Positions 21,916 to 32,233 are shown, numbered from the stretch's first letter. The stretch is 64,000 bases of DNA from Altericroceibacterium spongiae (GCF_003610805.1 NZ_RAPF01000005.1:1-64000), one strand, 5' to 3'. The notes: generated by a model not told the origin, from the sequence alone. A program made the numbers and translations.

Positions 21916-21990
21916 GCTGCTGTAGCTCAGTGGTAGAGCGCACCCTTGGTAAGGGTGAGGCCGGGAGTTCAATCCTCCCCAGCAGCACCA
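21916..21990 (+). tRNA. tRNA-Thr (GGT)
   Basis: A 75-base cloverleaf with encoded CCA. The acceptor GCTGCTG pairs perfectly with CAGCAGC, the anticodon loop TTGGTAA in a CACCC/GGGTG stem gives GGT, and the T arm reads GGGAG-TTCAATC-CTCCC. Confidence 0.96.
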
Positions 21991-22066
21991 TCGGCTTCCT
22001 CTTTTCATCGGCAGAACGGGAATAGCGGTCCGCCGGAGTCCTCAGGGGGCACCGCGCCGGCGCGTG

Positions 22067-22372
22067 TCAGCTTTCGGTTTCCGCGAGAATATCGGCCCAT
22101 TCGGGATGGCGGCGGAAGGCGGCATCGACATAGCTGCATTGCGGAACCACGGTAAAACCCTTCTCTCGCGCATCGGCCACCAGCGCTTTCACCAGTTCGG
22201 CGGCGATTCCCTTGCCGCGCATGGCATCGGGGACATAGGTGTGATCGGCAATGCGCGCTTCGCCTGCCGCTTGCCAGGTCAGTTCGGCCTGTTCGCCGCT
22301 ATTGGGCAGGGCGACAGTATAGGCGCCATGGGTGACATGGTCTTCGCGCTGAATTTCTATCTTCTCATCCAT
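22067..22372 (-). CDS. small GNAT-like acetyltransferase (YjdJ/COG2388 type)
   Basis: A 101-residue single-domain protein. DHTYVPDAMRGKGIAAELVKALVADAREKG is the acetyl-CoA-binding portion (key residues R-G-K-G-I-A); PQCSYVDAAFRRHPEW is the typical end of this mini-GNAT group. Substrate unknown. Confidence 0.85.
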   Translation of the reverse strand: MDEKIEIQREDHVTHGAYTVALPNSGEQAELTWQAAGEARIADHTYVPDAMRGKGIAAELVKALVADAREKGFTVVPQCSYVDAAFRRHPEWADILAETES

Positions 22373-22426
22373 GATTTTTCAGTCTCCTTACTTGCGTCAA
22401 ACACATGCGTTGGCATAGGCGTTCCT

Positions 22427-23422
22427 ATGCAATTTCTTTCCGACAATACGGCAAAGGTCCATCCGCGCATCTGGCAGGCGATGCAGGCGGCTGACGAACC
22501 CGATTTGGCATATGACGGAGACCGGCTGACTCAGCGCCTCGATGCGGCCTTTTCGGACCTGTTCGGACGCGACTGTGCGGTGCTGTGGGTGGCGACGGGA
22601 ACCGCCGCCAATTGTCTGGCGCTGACGACCATGGTGCAGCCGCATGGCGCGGTGGTTTGCCATCGCGAAGCGCATATCGAAAAGGATGAAGGCGGAGCGG
22701 CCGGTTTCTATCTCCATGGCGCCAAATTGCTGCTTGCCGAAGGCGCGGACGCCAGAGTGACCCCGGCATCGGTCAGCGCCGTGCTCGATCCGATTCGCGA
22801 CGATGTTCATCAGGTGAAAGCGCATGCCTTGTCGATCACGCAGGCCAATGAATGCGGCTGCGTCTATCGACCGGCGGAGTTGCAGGCGCTGGGCGATCTG
22901 GCACGTGACCGCGGGCTCGGTTTCCATATGGACGGGGCGCGGTTTGCCAATGCCGTGGCCTTTCTCGGCTGTTCGCCCGCCGAAGCGGCAGGGCCGGCCG
23001 ATGCGCTGAGTTTCGGCTGTATCAAGAATGGTGCGATGAATGCCGAAGCCATCGTGTTTTTCGATCCTGCTCTGGCCGATCTGGCGCGTTATCGCCGGAT
23101 GCGGGCCGGGCATCTGCAATCCAAGGGGCGTTATCTCGCCGCGCAATTGCTCGCCATGCTGGAAGAGGATCTGTGGCTCGCTAATGCCCGGGCTGCAAAT
23201 CACGCCGCAGGGCTGATTGCCGCAGGGGCCGGGGCGCGGCTGCTCCATCCGGTCGAGGCGAATGAAGTTTTCTGCCGCATGTCGGCGCAGGAGCGGGCTG
23301 CTCTGCGGGCGCAGGGTTTCGCTTTTTACGACTGGGGCGAGGATGCGGCGCGCTTCGTTGCCGGCTGGGACAGCGCGGCCGACCATGCCGGCAAGCTGGC
23401 GGAGGCGATTGGTACATTATGA
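22427..23422 (+). CDS. low-specificity L-threonine aldolase / beta-eliminating lyase family
   Basis: A 331-residue PLP enzyme. FLSDNTAKVHP opens it, HMDGAR (167-172) supplies the cofactor Asp, and Lys200 in FGCIKNG is the Schiff-base lysine; this KNG form is the variant seen in Pseudomonas-type threonine aldolases. It probably cleaves threonine to glycine and acetaldehyde. ATG 22427 is chosen because it gives the standard N terminus; the open frame upstream overlaps the GNAT gene. Its stop overlaps the next start (ATGA). Confidence 0.88.
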   Translation: MQFLSDNTAKVHPRIWQAMQAADEPDLAYDGDRLTQRLDAAFSDLFGRDCAVLWVATGTAANCLALTTMVQPHGAVVCHREAHIEKDEGGAAGFYLHGAKLLLAEGADARVTPASVSAVLDPIRDDVHQVKAHALSITQANECGCVYRPAELQALGDLARDRGLGFHMDGARFANAVAFLGCSPAEAAGPADALSFGCIKNGAMNAEAIVFFDPALADLARYRRMRAGHLQSKGRYLAAQLLAMLEEDLWLANARAANHAAGLIAAGAGARLLHPVEANEVFCRMSAQERAALRAQGFAFYDWGEDAARFVAGWDSAADHAGKLAEAIGTL

Positions 23423-24354
23423 TCGGCGTCAATCCACCGCATGCGCTGCTCCGGCCGCGCCTGGCCATTCCTTTCCTGCTGGTGGCCCTGATCTGGGGCT
23501 CGACCTGGCTGGTCATCAAGGGCCAGCTCGATGTCGCGCCGCCCAGCTGGTCGGTCACATGGCGCTTCACCCTTGCCACGATCGGCATGGGCGTGCTGGT
23601 TTTGTTCAAGGCCCGCGATTTCCGTATGACCCCCGGCGGGCATCTCGCCGCAATTGTGATCGGCCTCACGCAATTCTTCCTGAATTTCAATTTCGTCTAC
23701 CGGGCGGAAATCTATCTGACGTCGGGGCTGGTGGCGGTGCTGTTCGGCCTGCTGATGCTGCCCAATTCGATTTTCGCGCGCATATTTCTGGGCCAGAAAA
23801 TCACCCCGCGCTTTCTGCTCGGCACGATTATCGGCCTTGCGGGCATCGTGCTGCTGCTGACGCATGAAGCGCGCATGGCGCAGAGCGTCGACCATGTTCT
23901 GCCCGGCATTATCTTTGCCGGTCTCGGCTTGCTTTCGGCCTCGACCGCCAATGTTATGCAGGCGGCGCCTATCGCCGCCAAGCGCCCGCTGGTGGTGCTG
24001 CTCTTCTGGGCCATGCTGTGGGGCACGCTCGCCGATTTTATCATGGCCTGGGTCACGGCAGGCCCGCCGGTCTTTCCCGCGAGCTGGGAATATTGGGCGG
24101 GTATTGCCTATCTCGCCATTTTCGGATCGGTGGTGACCTTCCCGCTCTATTTCTTCCTGATCCGCGAAATCGGCGCGGGCAGGGCAGCCTATAACGGCGT
24201 GATCGTGCCGATCGTCGCTATGGTCCTCTCCACCGTGTTTGAGGCCTATCAGTGGTCGCTTCTGGCCCTGTTAGGTGCCGTTCTGGCCCTCTTGGGAATG
24301 GTCGTCGCTTTGCGTGCCAAACATATCCCGCCCAAGTCCCGCTTTCAGGACTGA
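23419..24354 (+). CDS. EamA/DMT-family permease
   Basis: A 311-residue inner-membrane protein with about ten hydrophobic helices in two EamA repeats; the first has LVALIWGSTWLVIKGQL, the signature of the drug/metabolite transporter superfamily. Translationally coupled to the threonine aldolase, so export of an amino acid or a related metabolite is a reasonable guess. Its last ten bases overlap the convergent epimerase gene. Confidence 0.88.
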   Translation: MIGVNPPHALLRPRLAIPFLLVALIWGSTWLVIKGQLDVAPPSWSVTWRFTLATIGMGVLVLFKARDFRMTPGGHLAAIVIGLTQFFLNFNFVYRAEIYLTSGLVAVLFGLLMLPNSIFARIFLGQKITPRFLLGTIIGLAGIVLLLTHEARMAQSVDHVLPGIIFAGLGLLSASTANVMQAAPIAAKRPLVVLLFWAMLWGTLADFIMAWVTAGPPVFPASWEYWAGIAYLAIFGSVVTFPLYFFLIREIGAGRAAYNGVIVPIVAMVLSTVFEAYQWSLLALLGAVLALLGMVVALRAKHIPPKSRFQD

Positions 24355-25139
24355 GCTGCCCATATGGCACGCAAACCTGCTGTAAAGTCAGGGAATTTTG
24401 GTTGCCAGCCGAGTATGCGCTTTGCCTTGCCATTGGCGATGCGGCGATTTTCGGCGTAGAAACCTTTCGCCATCTCGGACAGCCCCGCTTCTTCCAGTTT
24501 TTGCATCGGAGGCGGGGTTTTTCCCAGAATCCGGCAGGCCTCTTCCACCACCGCATTATGGGGCGATGGCCGGTCGTCAGCGAGGTTGTAGGCACCCGCT
24601 GGCGAGCTGTTCAAAGCGGCTGCCATCACCCCGCTTGCAATATCCTCGACATGGATTCGGCTGAAAACTTGTCCTTTTATATCAATACGATGGGCTTTTC
24701 CTGAAGCGATTCGTTCAAACATGCTCCGGCCCGGCCCATAGATCCCCGGCAGACGGAAAACCCGTGCACCCAGAGCGAGCCATCGGGCATCCGCCGCAGA
24801 GCGCGCCTGCCGTCGCCCCCGGCCTGTCGGGGAGGATTCATCCACCCATGCGCCCCTCGCATCGCCATAGACTCCGGAGGAGGAAAGATAGCCGGTCCAG
24901 CCGGAAAAGCCGGTAAGCAAATCGCTATATTCATCCAGCACAGGATCGCTGTTTTGCGAAGGAGGAACCGACGATAAAATGTGGCTGGATCGCTCAATTG
25001 CGCGCTTTACAGCGTCCCTGTCTGCAAAATCCACATCGCCTTCACGCCCTGTCGCGGCAACCTGCCAGCCATGTGTCAGAGCCGCTTTGCGAATATGCCC
25101 GGCGGAATAGCCAAGGCCGAAAATGAACATATTTGCCAT
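24345..25139 (-). CDS. NAD(P)-dependent epimerase-like protein (YeeZ type)
   Basis: A 264-residue short-chain, extended-type Rossmann protein. FIFGLGYSAGHI is the nucleotide loop, YLSSSGVYG the equivalent of the active-site Ser-Tyr strand, and FRLPGIYGPGRS the substrate loop. Resembles YeeZ/SDR_a5 proteins; the catalytic YxxxK is not obvious, so activity is uncertain. Confidence 0.8.
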   Translation of the reverse strand: MANMFIFGLGYSAGHIRKAALTHGWQVAATGREGDVDFADRDAVKRAIERSSHILSSVPPSQNSDPVLDEYSDLLTGFSGWTGYLSSSGVYGDARGAWVDESSPTGRGRRQARSAADARWLALGARVFRLPGIYGPGRSMFERIASGKAHRIDIKGQVFSRIHVEDIASGVMAAALNSSPAGAYNLADDRPSPHNAVVEEACRILGKTPPPMQKLEEAGLSEMAKGFYAENRRIANGKAKRILGWQPKFPDFTAGLRAIWAAQS

Positions 25140-25179
25140 GGCTGCATTCTAGAGGCTGAAAGGCGCCGCGAAAGAGGAT

Positions 25180-27846
25180 ATGGCTGAACTTATGGATATT
25201 GCACGCAACCCCGCTACGCCCGATGGCAATCCCGAAATGGCCGATGCCGCTTCCGAACCGCTGCACCCACCCGTGATCCGCCGCGAGGATTATGCACCTT
25301 TCCCCTGGCTATTGCCGCGCGTCACGTTCGATTTTTCACTGGGCCTTGAAAAGACACGTATTTCTTCACGTCTGGAAGTGGTGCGCAACCCCGATGCACC
25401 GGCCAGCCCGGTGCTGGATCTGCATGGTGACGGATTGATGCCGCTCGAAGTCAAAGTGGATGGCGAAGTCATCAATAGCTGGGTGATGGCCGGCGATAAT
25501 CTGCGCATTTCCTTGCCCGGAGAGGCGCATCTGGTAGAAGTGGTGACGGAAATCGATCCCTCTGCCAACAGTCAGTTGATGGGGCTTTATGCGTCCAACG
25601 GAATGCTTTGCACCCAGTGCGAAGCGGAAGGTTTCCGGCGGATCACCTTTTTCCCCGACAGGCCCGACGTTTTGTCCACCTATACAGTGCGGATGCGCGG
25701 GGATAAGGCACAGTTTCCTGTGCTTCTCGCCAATGGCAATTGCGTTGCCAGCGGTGAAAATCAGGATGGTTCCCATTGGGCGGAATGGCACGATCCCTGG
25801 CCCAAACCCTCTTATCTTTTTGCCCTTGTTGCCGGGGATCTTGTCTCCCGCAAAGACCGTTTCACGACAATGAACGGCAGAGATGTCGATCTCGCTATCT
25901 GGGTTCGCGAAGGTGATCTGGATCGTACCGGACATGCCATGGAATCGCTTAAAAAAGCGATGAAATGGGACGAGGAAACATTTGGGCGGGAATATGATCT
26001 CGATCTGTTCAATGTGGTTGCCGTCAGCGATTTCAATATGGGGGCAATGGAAAATAAAGGCCTCAATATTTTCAACACGAAATATGTTCTGGCCGAAGCC
26101 GACACCGCTACTGATGGCGATTACGAAGCCATCGAAGGAGTGATCGGCCATGAATATTTCCACAACTGGTCAGGCAACCGGATTACCTGCCGTGACTGGT
26201 TCCAGCTCTCGTTGAAAGAAGGTTTCACCGTTTTACGGGATCAGCTCTTCAGCCAGGATATGGGCTCCGAGCCGGTAAAGCGGATCGAGGATGTACGGGT
26301 TCTGCGGTCCATCCAGTTCCCCGAGGATAGTGGCCCGCTGGCGCATCCTATCCGGCCCGATTCCTATCGCGAAATCTCTAACTTCTACACCGCCACCGTT
26401 TATAATAAGGGCGCCGAAGTGATCCGTATGATGCGGACAATGGCGGGAGAGGAGCGTTTCCGCAAAGGTACCGATCTCTATTTCGCACGGCATGACGGGG
26501 AAGCCGCCACCTGTGAGGATTTTGTCAAAGCGATCGAGGATGGGACGGGGCTCGATCTGAGGCAGTTTCGTCTGTGGTACAGTCAGGCGGGAACACCGAA
26601 AATTATCGTCCGGCAGGAACAGGACGGAGATACGGTAAGGCTTCGCCTGACGCAGAAAGTGCCGACAACACCCGGCCAGCCCGATAAGCAACCTATGCCC
26701 GTTCCGCTGCGGATTGCCCTGTTCGATCCGGCAACGGAGGAGCATCGCGGAGAAGAGCTGATTGTTCTGCGGGACACTGAGCAAAGCTTCGATTTTCCGG
26801 GCTATGATGAGGCGCCGATCATTTCGATCAATCGCGGCTTTTCCGCGCCCGTTTCGATTGAGCGAGATATTGCCAGAGAGGATCTGGTTTTTCTTGCGGC
26901 GAAGGATGACGATCCTTTTGCCCGTTATGAAGCGATGCAGGATCTCGTCGTGAGCCATCTGGTTGAGGCTTTGCGCGGCGAATTATCCGCAGAGGATCGG
27001 ACCAAAGGGCGGGCCGCTATTCTGCAAGCTTTTACCGCCGTCCTTGAAGACTCCGCGCTCGACGATCTGATGCGTGGAGAACTGATGATTCTTCCCAGCC
27101 AGACCTACCTTGCCGAACAGCTGGACATATCCGACCCGCAGGCCATTCATCGCGAGCGTGAGGGGCTGAAGACATGGTTGGCACAACAATGCGAAGCTTT
27201 GCTTGAAGCCTTGCATGACAGAGCAGCGGGCGGCCCGTATCGGCGCGACGCTGCAGCGCGAGGCCTGCGCAAAATGAGAGCGCAGACTCTCATTTATCTC
27301 GCGGCAGGTGCACCTGAAAAAGCCGCTAAAATGGCCGCTGCGCAATATCATGCTGCTGATAATATGACTGATCGCCAGAGCGCACTGATCGCGCTGGCCG
27401 GGCTGGACGTTCCCGAACGCGAAGAGGTGTTGCAAGCTTTCTATAAGCGCTATCAGGGCAATGCACTGGCCATCGACAAATGGTTTGCGATTCAGGCGCA
27501 GTCGCTCCATCCCAGAGCACTCGATCACGTGAAAGCACTGGCCGATCATCCCGATTTCACACTCAAAAATCCGAATCGGGTGCGCTCTCTCTACATGGCT
27601 TTCGCTGCCAATCCCCAGGCCTTCCATGCGGCAGATGGTGAAGGGTACCGGATGATCGCCGATTGCATTCTCGCGCTCGACCCGATCAATCCGCAAACTG
27701 CGGCGCGTTTCGTGCCGCCGCTTGGGCGCTGGCGGCGAACCGAACCGGAACGGGCAGCTTTGATGCGGGCCGAACTGGAACGGATCGCGGCCGCACCGCA
27801 ATTGTCGCGCGATACATTCGAACAGGTGAGCCGCAGCCTTGGCTGA
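25180..27846 (+). CDS. pepN: aminopeptidase N
   Basis: An 888-residue M1 zinc metallopeptidase, the size of E. coli PepN. The substrate motif GAMEN falls near 288 and the zinc motif HEYFHNW near 324, with the downstream Glu in LKEGFTVLRDQLF. A long helical C-terminal domain follows. It removes N-terminal amino acids from peptides in the cytoplasm. Confidence 0.97.
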   Translation: MAELMDIARNPATPDGNPEMADAASEPLHPPVIRREDYAPFPWLLPRVTFDFSLGLEKTRISSRLEVVRNPDAPASPVLDLHGDGLMPLEVKVDGEVINSWVMAGDNLRISLPGEAHLVEVVTEIDPSANSQLMGLYASNGMLCTQCEAEGFRRITFFPDRPDVLSTYTVRMRGDKAQFPVLLANGNCVASGENQDGSHWAEWHDPWPKPSYLFALVAGDLVSRKDRFTTMNGRDVDLAIWVREGDLDRTGHAMESLKKAMKWDEETFGREYDLDLFNVVAVSDFNMGAMENKGLNIFNTKYVLAEADTATDGDYEAIEGVIGHEYFHNWSGNRITCRDWFQLSLKEGFTVLRDQLFSQDMGSEPVKRIEDVRVLRSIQFPEDSGPLAHPIRPDSYREISNFYTATVYNKGAEVIRMMRTMAGEERFRKGTDLYFARHDGEAATCEDFVKAIEDGTGLDLRQFRLWYSQAGTPKIIVRQEQDGDTVRLRLTQKVPTTPGQPDKQPMPVPLRIALFDPATEEHRGEELIVLRDTEQSFDFPGYDEAPIISINRGFSAPVSIERDIAREDLVFLAAKDDDPFARYEAMQDLVVSHLVEALRGELSAEDRTKGRAAILQAFTAVLEDSALDDLMRGELMILPSQTYLAEQLDISDPQAIHREREGLKTWLAQQCEALLEALHDRAAGGPYRRDAAARGLRKMRAQTLIYLAAGAPEKAAKMAAAQYHAADNMTDRQSALIALAGLDVPEREEVLQAFYKRYQGNALAIDKWFAIQAQSLHPRALDHVKALADHPDFTLKNPNRVRSLYMAFAANPQAFHAADGEGYRMIADCILALDPINPQTAARFVPPLGRWRRTEPERAALMRAELERIAAAPQLSRDTFEQVSRSLG

Positions 27847-28600
27847 ATCTGTGGAAGTCATCCGGGCCGAGGCTCTCTCGGGCATAGCGCACGGTTTTCT
27901 CGGCCGTCGCGGCGGTGTGTCGCGCGGGGTGGTGGCCGGGCTCAATGTCGGTATCGGTGCGGATGACGATCCGGCGGATATTCGCGAAAATCGTCGTCGT
28001 GCCGTCGCAGCGGTGCTTCCCGGGGCGGATCTTGCGACGGTTTATCAGGTTCATTCGGCGGATGCCGTTATTGTCGAGCGCGGGCTGAAACTGGATGAAC
28101 GCCCGCGAGCCGATGCGATGGTTACGGACAGGCCGGGTATCGCTCTGGGTATTGTAACGGCCGATTGCGCGCCAGTGCTTTTCGCTGATCCTGAGGCCGG
28201 AATAGTGGCGGCGGCGCATGCCGGCTGGCGGGGTGCGCATGGCGGTGTGCTCGAAGCGACGCTCGATCTCATGGAACGCCTCGGCGCCCGGCGGGAGCGG
28301 GTTGCCGCTGTGATCGGGCCTGCCATCGCGCAATCCAGCTATGAAGTGGATGAAGGGTTTCGTGGGCAGTTTGCGCCGGAAGACGAAACTTTTTTTGCCC
28401 CGGGAAAATCGGGGCACTGGCAATTCGACCTGGAAGGTTACGTCAGAGCGAGGCTGGAACGGGCCGGGGCGGGATCTGTCAGCGGATTGGGGCTCGACAC
28501 GTATGCCGATCCTGAGCGTTTTTTCTCCTATCGGCGGGCGACCCATCGGGCCGAACCGACATATGGCCGGCAATTTTCTTTAATCGGCCTCGCAGCTTAA
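27839..28600 (+). CDS. pgeF: laccase-domain protein, peptidoglycan-editing / purine nucleoside phosphorylase family
   Basis: About 253 residues of the YfiH/DUF152 family. VYQVHSAD, TADCAPVLFAD and AAAHAGWRGAHGG carry the Cys and His of the metal site. The family includes PgeF, which trims peptidoglycan cross-link errors, and FAMIN-like purine enzymes. The start is either TTG 27839, overlapping the pepN stop, or GTG 27851; an AGGTGAG at 27824-27830 suits the TTG. Confidence 0.88.
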   Translation: MAESVEVIRAEALSGIAHGFLGRRGGVSRGVVAGLNVGIGADDDPADIRENRRRAVAAVLPGADLATVYQVHSADAVIVERGLKLDERPRADAMVTDRPGIALGIVTADCAPVLFADPEAGIVAAAHAGWRGAHGGVLEATLDLMERLGARRERVAAVIGPAIAQSSYEVDEGFRGQFAPEDETFFAPGKSGHWQFDLEGYVRARLERAGAGSVSGLGLDTYADPERFFSYRRATHRAEPTYGRQFSLIGLAA

Positions 28601-28680
28601 GGTCTCGGTGCCGAGGCAAAATGGCTGTTGGCAATACTGCTTTGCTCGGTTATTCACCAAAATCAGGTCGGCATGCAACA

Positions 28681-28715
28681 CGTTCGGAACAGTGTTTGTC
28701 GAAAACATCCGAACG
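28681..28715. repeat. hairpin ahead of the bc1 operon
   Basis: CGTTCGGA (28681-28688) and TCCGAACG (28708-28715) are perfect inverted copies, with an inner TGTTT / AAACA pair. There is no long U-run on either side. It may be a terminator for pgeF or a leader structure of petA. Confidence 0.55.
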
Positions 28716-28802
28716 AGGGGCGTTCACAGCACGGCTGAATAATGGATGACTGATTCTCTCCGTCTCTGCACGGTGCGGATCAAACAGGGTAGGGCAAGGC
28801 TG

Positions 28803-29381
28803 ATGGCGACGAGCACTGGCACCCCGCAAAGCGATGCGGTGGCCCCAGAGGCGGACGGAACAGGCGTTCGCCGCCGTGATTTCATTAATATCGCAGCCGT
28901 TTCGGCGGCTGGTGTTGGTGGTTTGGTAACGCTGATCCCATTGGTCAGCCAGATGGCGCCGTCGAAAGACGTTCTCGCCGAAAGCACGACCGAACTGGAT
29001 ATTTCCGCAATCGAGCCGGGGCAGGCCATCAAGGCAGTTTTCCGGAAACAGCCGGTCTTTGTTCGTAATCTCACGCAGAAAGAGATGGACGAAGCCGATG
29101 CGGTGCCCCTGTCCCGCCTGCGCGATCCTGAAACGCTGGAGGAGCGGACCAAAGAGGGTCATCGCAATATCCTCGTCACCATGGGTGTCTGCACGCATCT
29201 CGGTTGTGTGCCGCTGGGAGCCGGCGAGGGAGAGAATCGCGGTGAATTCGGCGGTTATTTCTGCCCCTGCCACGGGTCGAGTTACGACACGGCAGCCCGC
29301 ATTCGCAAAGGTCCGGCGCCATCCAATCTGGTTGTGCCCGATTACGAATTCACATCCGATACAACCATTCTGATCGGCTGA
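28803..29381 (+). CDS. petA: ubiquinol-cytochrome c reductase Rieske iron-sulfur subunit
   Basis: A 192-residue 2Fe-2S protein of complex III. A Tat-like VRRRDFIN (22-29) precedes its single membrane anchor. Cluster ligands are Cys130 and His132 in CTHLGC and Cys154 and His157 in CPCHGS, with Cys135 and Cys156 forming the usual disulfide. ATG 28803 is chosen over the upstream ATG at 28746 because it gives the family N terminus. Confidence 0.96.
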   Translation: MATSTGTPQSDAVAPEADGTGVRRRDFINIAAVSAAGVGGLVTLIPLVSQMAPSKDVLAESTTELDISAIEPGQAIKAVFRKQPVFVRNLTQKEMDEADAVPLSRLRDPETLEERTKEGHRNILVTMGVCTHLGCVPLGAGEGENRGEFGGYFCPCHGSSYDTAARIRKGPAPSNLVVPDYEFTSDTTILIG

Positions 29382-29397
29382 GGCGAGGAGAAAGAAA

Positions 29398-30693
29398 ATG
29401 AGCTTTCCTTGGGCCAAGCATTATGAACCCAGAAACCCCGTCATGCGATTTCTGGATGAAAAGCTCCCGCTTCCCCGGCTGGTCTATAATGCGGTAGGGG
29501 CCGGTTATCCGGTGCCGCGCAATCTCAATTACATGTATAATTTCGGCGTGCTCGCCGGTTTTTGCCTGGTGTTGCAGATTGTAACCGGCGTTATTCTGGC
29601 CATGCATTATGCGCCCAATTCGCTGGTGGCTTTCGGTTCGACCGAGCATCTGATGCGCGATGTAAACTGGGGCTGGATGTTGCGCTATGCCCATGCCAAT
29701 GGCGCAAGTTTCTTCTTCGTAGTTGTCTATCTCCATATTTTTCGCGGTTTTTTCTATGGTTCCTACAAGGCGCCGCGAGAAATGATCTGGTTGCTCGGCG
29801 TGGTGATTTTCCTGCTGATGATGGCCACCGCTTTTATGGGCTATGTGCTTCCGTGGGGGCAGATGAGCTTCTGGGGCGCCAAGGTTATTACCGGGCTTTT
29901 CAGCGCTATCCCGCTGGTGGGCGAACCGCTGCAAGTATGGCTGCTGGGCGGGTTCGCTCCCGATAATGCTGCACTCAACCGTTTCTTCTCACTTCACTTT
30001 CTGTTGCCTTTCGTGATTGCCGGTGTGGTTATTCTGCATATCTGGGCATTGCACATACCCGGCTCGACCAATCCGACCGGCGTGGAAGTGAAAAGCGAAA
30101 GCGATACGGTGCCGTTCCATCCCTATTATACGGCAAAGGATGGTTTCGGGCTGGGTGTTTTCCTGCTGCTTTATTGCGCCTTCGTCTTCTTTTTCCCTAA
30201 CTATCTCGGTCATCCGGATAATTATATCGAAGCTAACCCGCTTTCGACGCCGGCGCATATTGTGCCTGAATGGTATTTCTGGCCCTTTTACGCAATTTTG
30301 CGGGCTTTCACGGCCGATATTCTGTTCATCCCGGCGAAGCTGATGGGGGTTATGGCGATGTTTGGCGCCATTCTCCTGTGGTTCTTCCTGCCCTGGCTGG
30401 ATAATTCACCGGTGCGCTCGGGCCATTATCGCCCGCTCTTCCGCAAGTTCTTCTGGTTTGGTCTGATCCCGGCCATGGCAGTACTGTTCTATTGCGGAGG
30501 GGCCCCGGCGGAAGAGCCCTATGTGATGCTGAGCCAGATCGCCACGGCCTATTACTTCATGCATTTCCTCGTGATCATTCCGATCGTGTCGAGGATCGAG
30601 AAACCAAGGCCTCTGCCTTTCTCCATCACCGAAGCGGTGCTGGGCGAAGACAAAAAGGCCGTTCTCGGCGAAAACACGAAACCGGCCGTCTGA
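29398..30693 (+). CDS. petB: cytochrome b of the bc1 complex
   Basis: A 431-residue membrane protein with about eight helices, carrying the quinone sites and two b hemes. Conserved [30 protein letters not shown] and the PEWY motif near 30270 are present. GAGGAGA precedes the ATG. Confidence 0.97.
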   Translation: MSFPWAKHYEPRNPVMRFLDEKLPLPRLVYNAVGAGYPVPRNLNYMYNFGVLAGFCLVLQIVTGVILAMHYAPNSLVAFGSTEHLMRDVNWGWMLRYAHANGASFFFVVVYLHIFRGFFYGSYKAPREMIWLLGVVIFLLMMATAFMGYVLPWGQMSFWGAKVITGLFSAIPLVGEPLQVWLLGGFAPDNAALNRFFSLHFLLPFVIAGVVILHIWALHIPGSTNPTGVEVKSESDTVPFHPYYTAKDGFGLGVFLLLYCAFVFFFPNYLGHPDNYIEANPLSTPAHIVPEWYFWPFYAILRAFTADILFIPAKLMGVMAMFGAILLWFFLPWLDNSPVRSGHYRPLFRKFFWFGLIPAMAVLFYCGGAPAEEPYVMLSQIATAYYFMHFLVIIPIVSRIEKPRPLPFSITEAVLGEDKKAVLGENTKPAV

Positions 30694-30720
30694 CCGGATC
30701 GCGAGGAGAGAGTAAAAGCC

Positions 30721-31578
30721 ATGATTCGTATCATCGGAATCGCAGCAGGCGCCTTCTTCACCCTTTCGGTCCTGTGGGCTTTCGTGACCGGCGCTTATAC
30801 CGCCATCACGGAACCGGCACCGGAAACGGCGGAACACGCATTTCACAAACATCCGAGGGAACTTCATCTTCAGAGTGACGGGCCTTTCGGAACGTGGAAC
30901 CTGCAACAACTTCAACGCGGTTATCAGGTTTACAAAGAGGTCTGTTCCGCCTGCCATTCGTTGAAATTCGTCGCCATGCGCGATCTTGAGCAGCTGGGTT
31001 ACTCGGAAGCGGAAGTGAAAGCAGAAGCCGCCAGCTGGACCGTTCCGGGAGTCGATCCCGATACGGGTGAAGCGACGACACGATCGGGTGAACCGACCGA
31101 TTATTTCCCGTCACCCTATCCCAATGAAGTGGCTGCCGCTGCGGCGAATAACAATGCCGTTCCGCCCGATCTTTCGCTGATGACCAAGGCGCGGCATGAC
31201 GGCTCTGCCTATGTCTATTCGCTGCTGACGGGATTTCAGGAGCAACCGGAAAAGCTGCTTGAGGAATTTCCTCAGGCGAAAACCCCTGCCGGGCTGCATT
31301 ACAATCCTTATTTCGCCAATCTCAATCTCGCAATGGCACCGCCTCTCACCATGGATGGCCAGGTCACGTATGCCGATGGCACCGAAGCGACGATCGACCA
31401 GATGGCGCAGGATGTTGCTGCTTTCCTCACATGGACGGCGGAACCAAGCCTGCCCAAGCGCAAACAGACCGGCTGGCCGGTGCTGGGTTTCCTGCTCTTC
31501 GCAACAATCCTTGCCTATCTGGCCAAGCAGCAGATATGGGCCAGAGTGAAGCCCGATAAAAACAGACAGGATGACTGA
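30721..31578 (+). CDS. petC: cytochrome c1
   Basis: A 285-residue periplasmic heme protein with an N-terminal signal/anchor, heme motif CSACH (75-79), the axial Met in NLNLAMAPPLT and a C-terminal membrane anchor (GWPVLGFLLFATILAYLA). Last gene of petABC. Confidence 0.97.
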   Translation: MIRIIGIAAGAFFTLSVLWAFVTGAYTAITEPAPETAEHAFHKHPRELHLQSDGPFGTWNLQQLQRGYQVYKEVCSACHSLKFVAMRDLEQLGYSEAEVKAEAASWTVPGVDPDTGEATTRSGEPTDYFPSPYPNEVAAAAANNNAVPPDLSLMTKARHDGSAYVYSLLTGFQEQPEKLLEEFPQAKTPAGLHYNPYFANLNLAMAPPLTMDGQVTYADGTEATIDQMAQDVAAFLTWTAEPSLPKRKQTGWPVLGFLLFATILAYLAKQQIWARVKPDKNRQDD

Positions 31579-31601
31579 TCCGGTCTGGATTGATTTTAAG
31601 G

Positions 31602-31633
31602 GCGCCCCTCCACCATACAGGTGAGAGGGGCGC
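31602..31633. repeat. GC-rich hairpin between petC and apt
   Basis: GCGCCCCTCCACC (31602-31614) and GGTGAGAGGGGCGC (31620-31633) pair with one bulge. No U-run follows, so it is at most a weak terminator; it may stabilise the petABC mRNA. Confidence 0.55.
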
Positions 31634-31652
31634 TGCTCATCTGGAGCCTTGC

Positions 31653-32189
31653 ATGGATCCCGCAGAACTGAAGGCCATTGTCCGAACCATTCCCGATTTT
31701 CCCAAGCCGGGGATATTGTTTCGCGACATTACTACGCTCATTGCCCATGGTCGGGGTTTTGCAGCAACGATTGATCGGCTCGTCGATCGCGCACAGATGG
31801 CCGATGCTTCGGCGGTAGCAGGCATTGAAGCGCGGGGTTTTATTTTCGGTGCAGCGGTGGCAGCGCGTCTGGGCATTGGTTTCGTACCTTTACGCAAGCC
31901 TGGCAAGCTGCCGCTCGATACGATCGGCATCGATTATCAGCTAGAATATGGCGATGCCCGTTTGGAGCTCGATCCAAACGCCATCGACACAGGCGAAAAG
32001 GTGCTGCTGATGGATGATTTGCTCGCCACGGGAGGAACGGCATGTGCTGCTGTGGATCTTCTGCGAGAGGCGGGAGCGCATGTGCACCATGCTTTGTTTG
32101 TGATCGATCTGCATGAGCTTGGCGGGGGAGAAAAGCTGCGCGCAGCCGGAGTGACATCTCAGGCGATCATGCAGTTCGGCAATGAATAA
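31653..32189 (+). CDS. apt: adenine phosphoribosyltransferase
   Basis: A 178-residue purine salvage enzyme making AMP from adenine and PRPP. DFPKPGILFRDIT opens it, GIEARGFIFGAAVA is the base-binding loop, and VLLMDDLLATGGTA is the PRPP loop. ATG 31653 has GGAG upstream and gives the family start. Confidence 0.96.
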   Translation: MDPAELKAIVRTIPDFPKPGILFRDITTLIAHGRGFAATIDRLVDRAQMADASAVAGIEARGFIFGAAVAARLGIGFVPLRKPGKLPLDTIGIDYQLEYGDARLELDPNAIDTGEKVLLMDDLLATGGTACAAVDLLREAGAHVHHALFVIDLHELGGGEKLRAAGVTSQAIMQFGNE

Positions 32190-32207
32190 GGCCGGTCCTC
32201 GCTGCGC

Positions 32208-32233
32208 CTGCCGGATATGACGCGGCAGTTTTT
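32208..32233 (+). terminator. rho-independent terminator of apt
   Basis: CTGCCG (32208-32213) and CGGCAG (32223-32228) form a 6-base stem with a 9-base loop and five T behind it. Confidence 0.65.
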
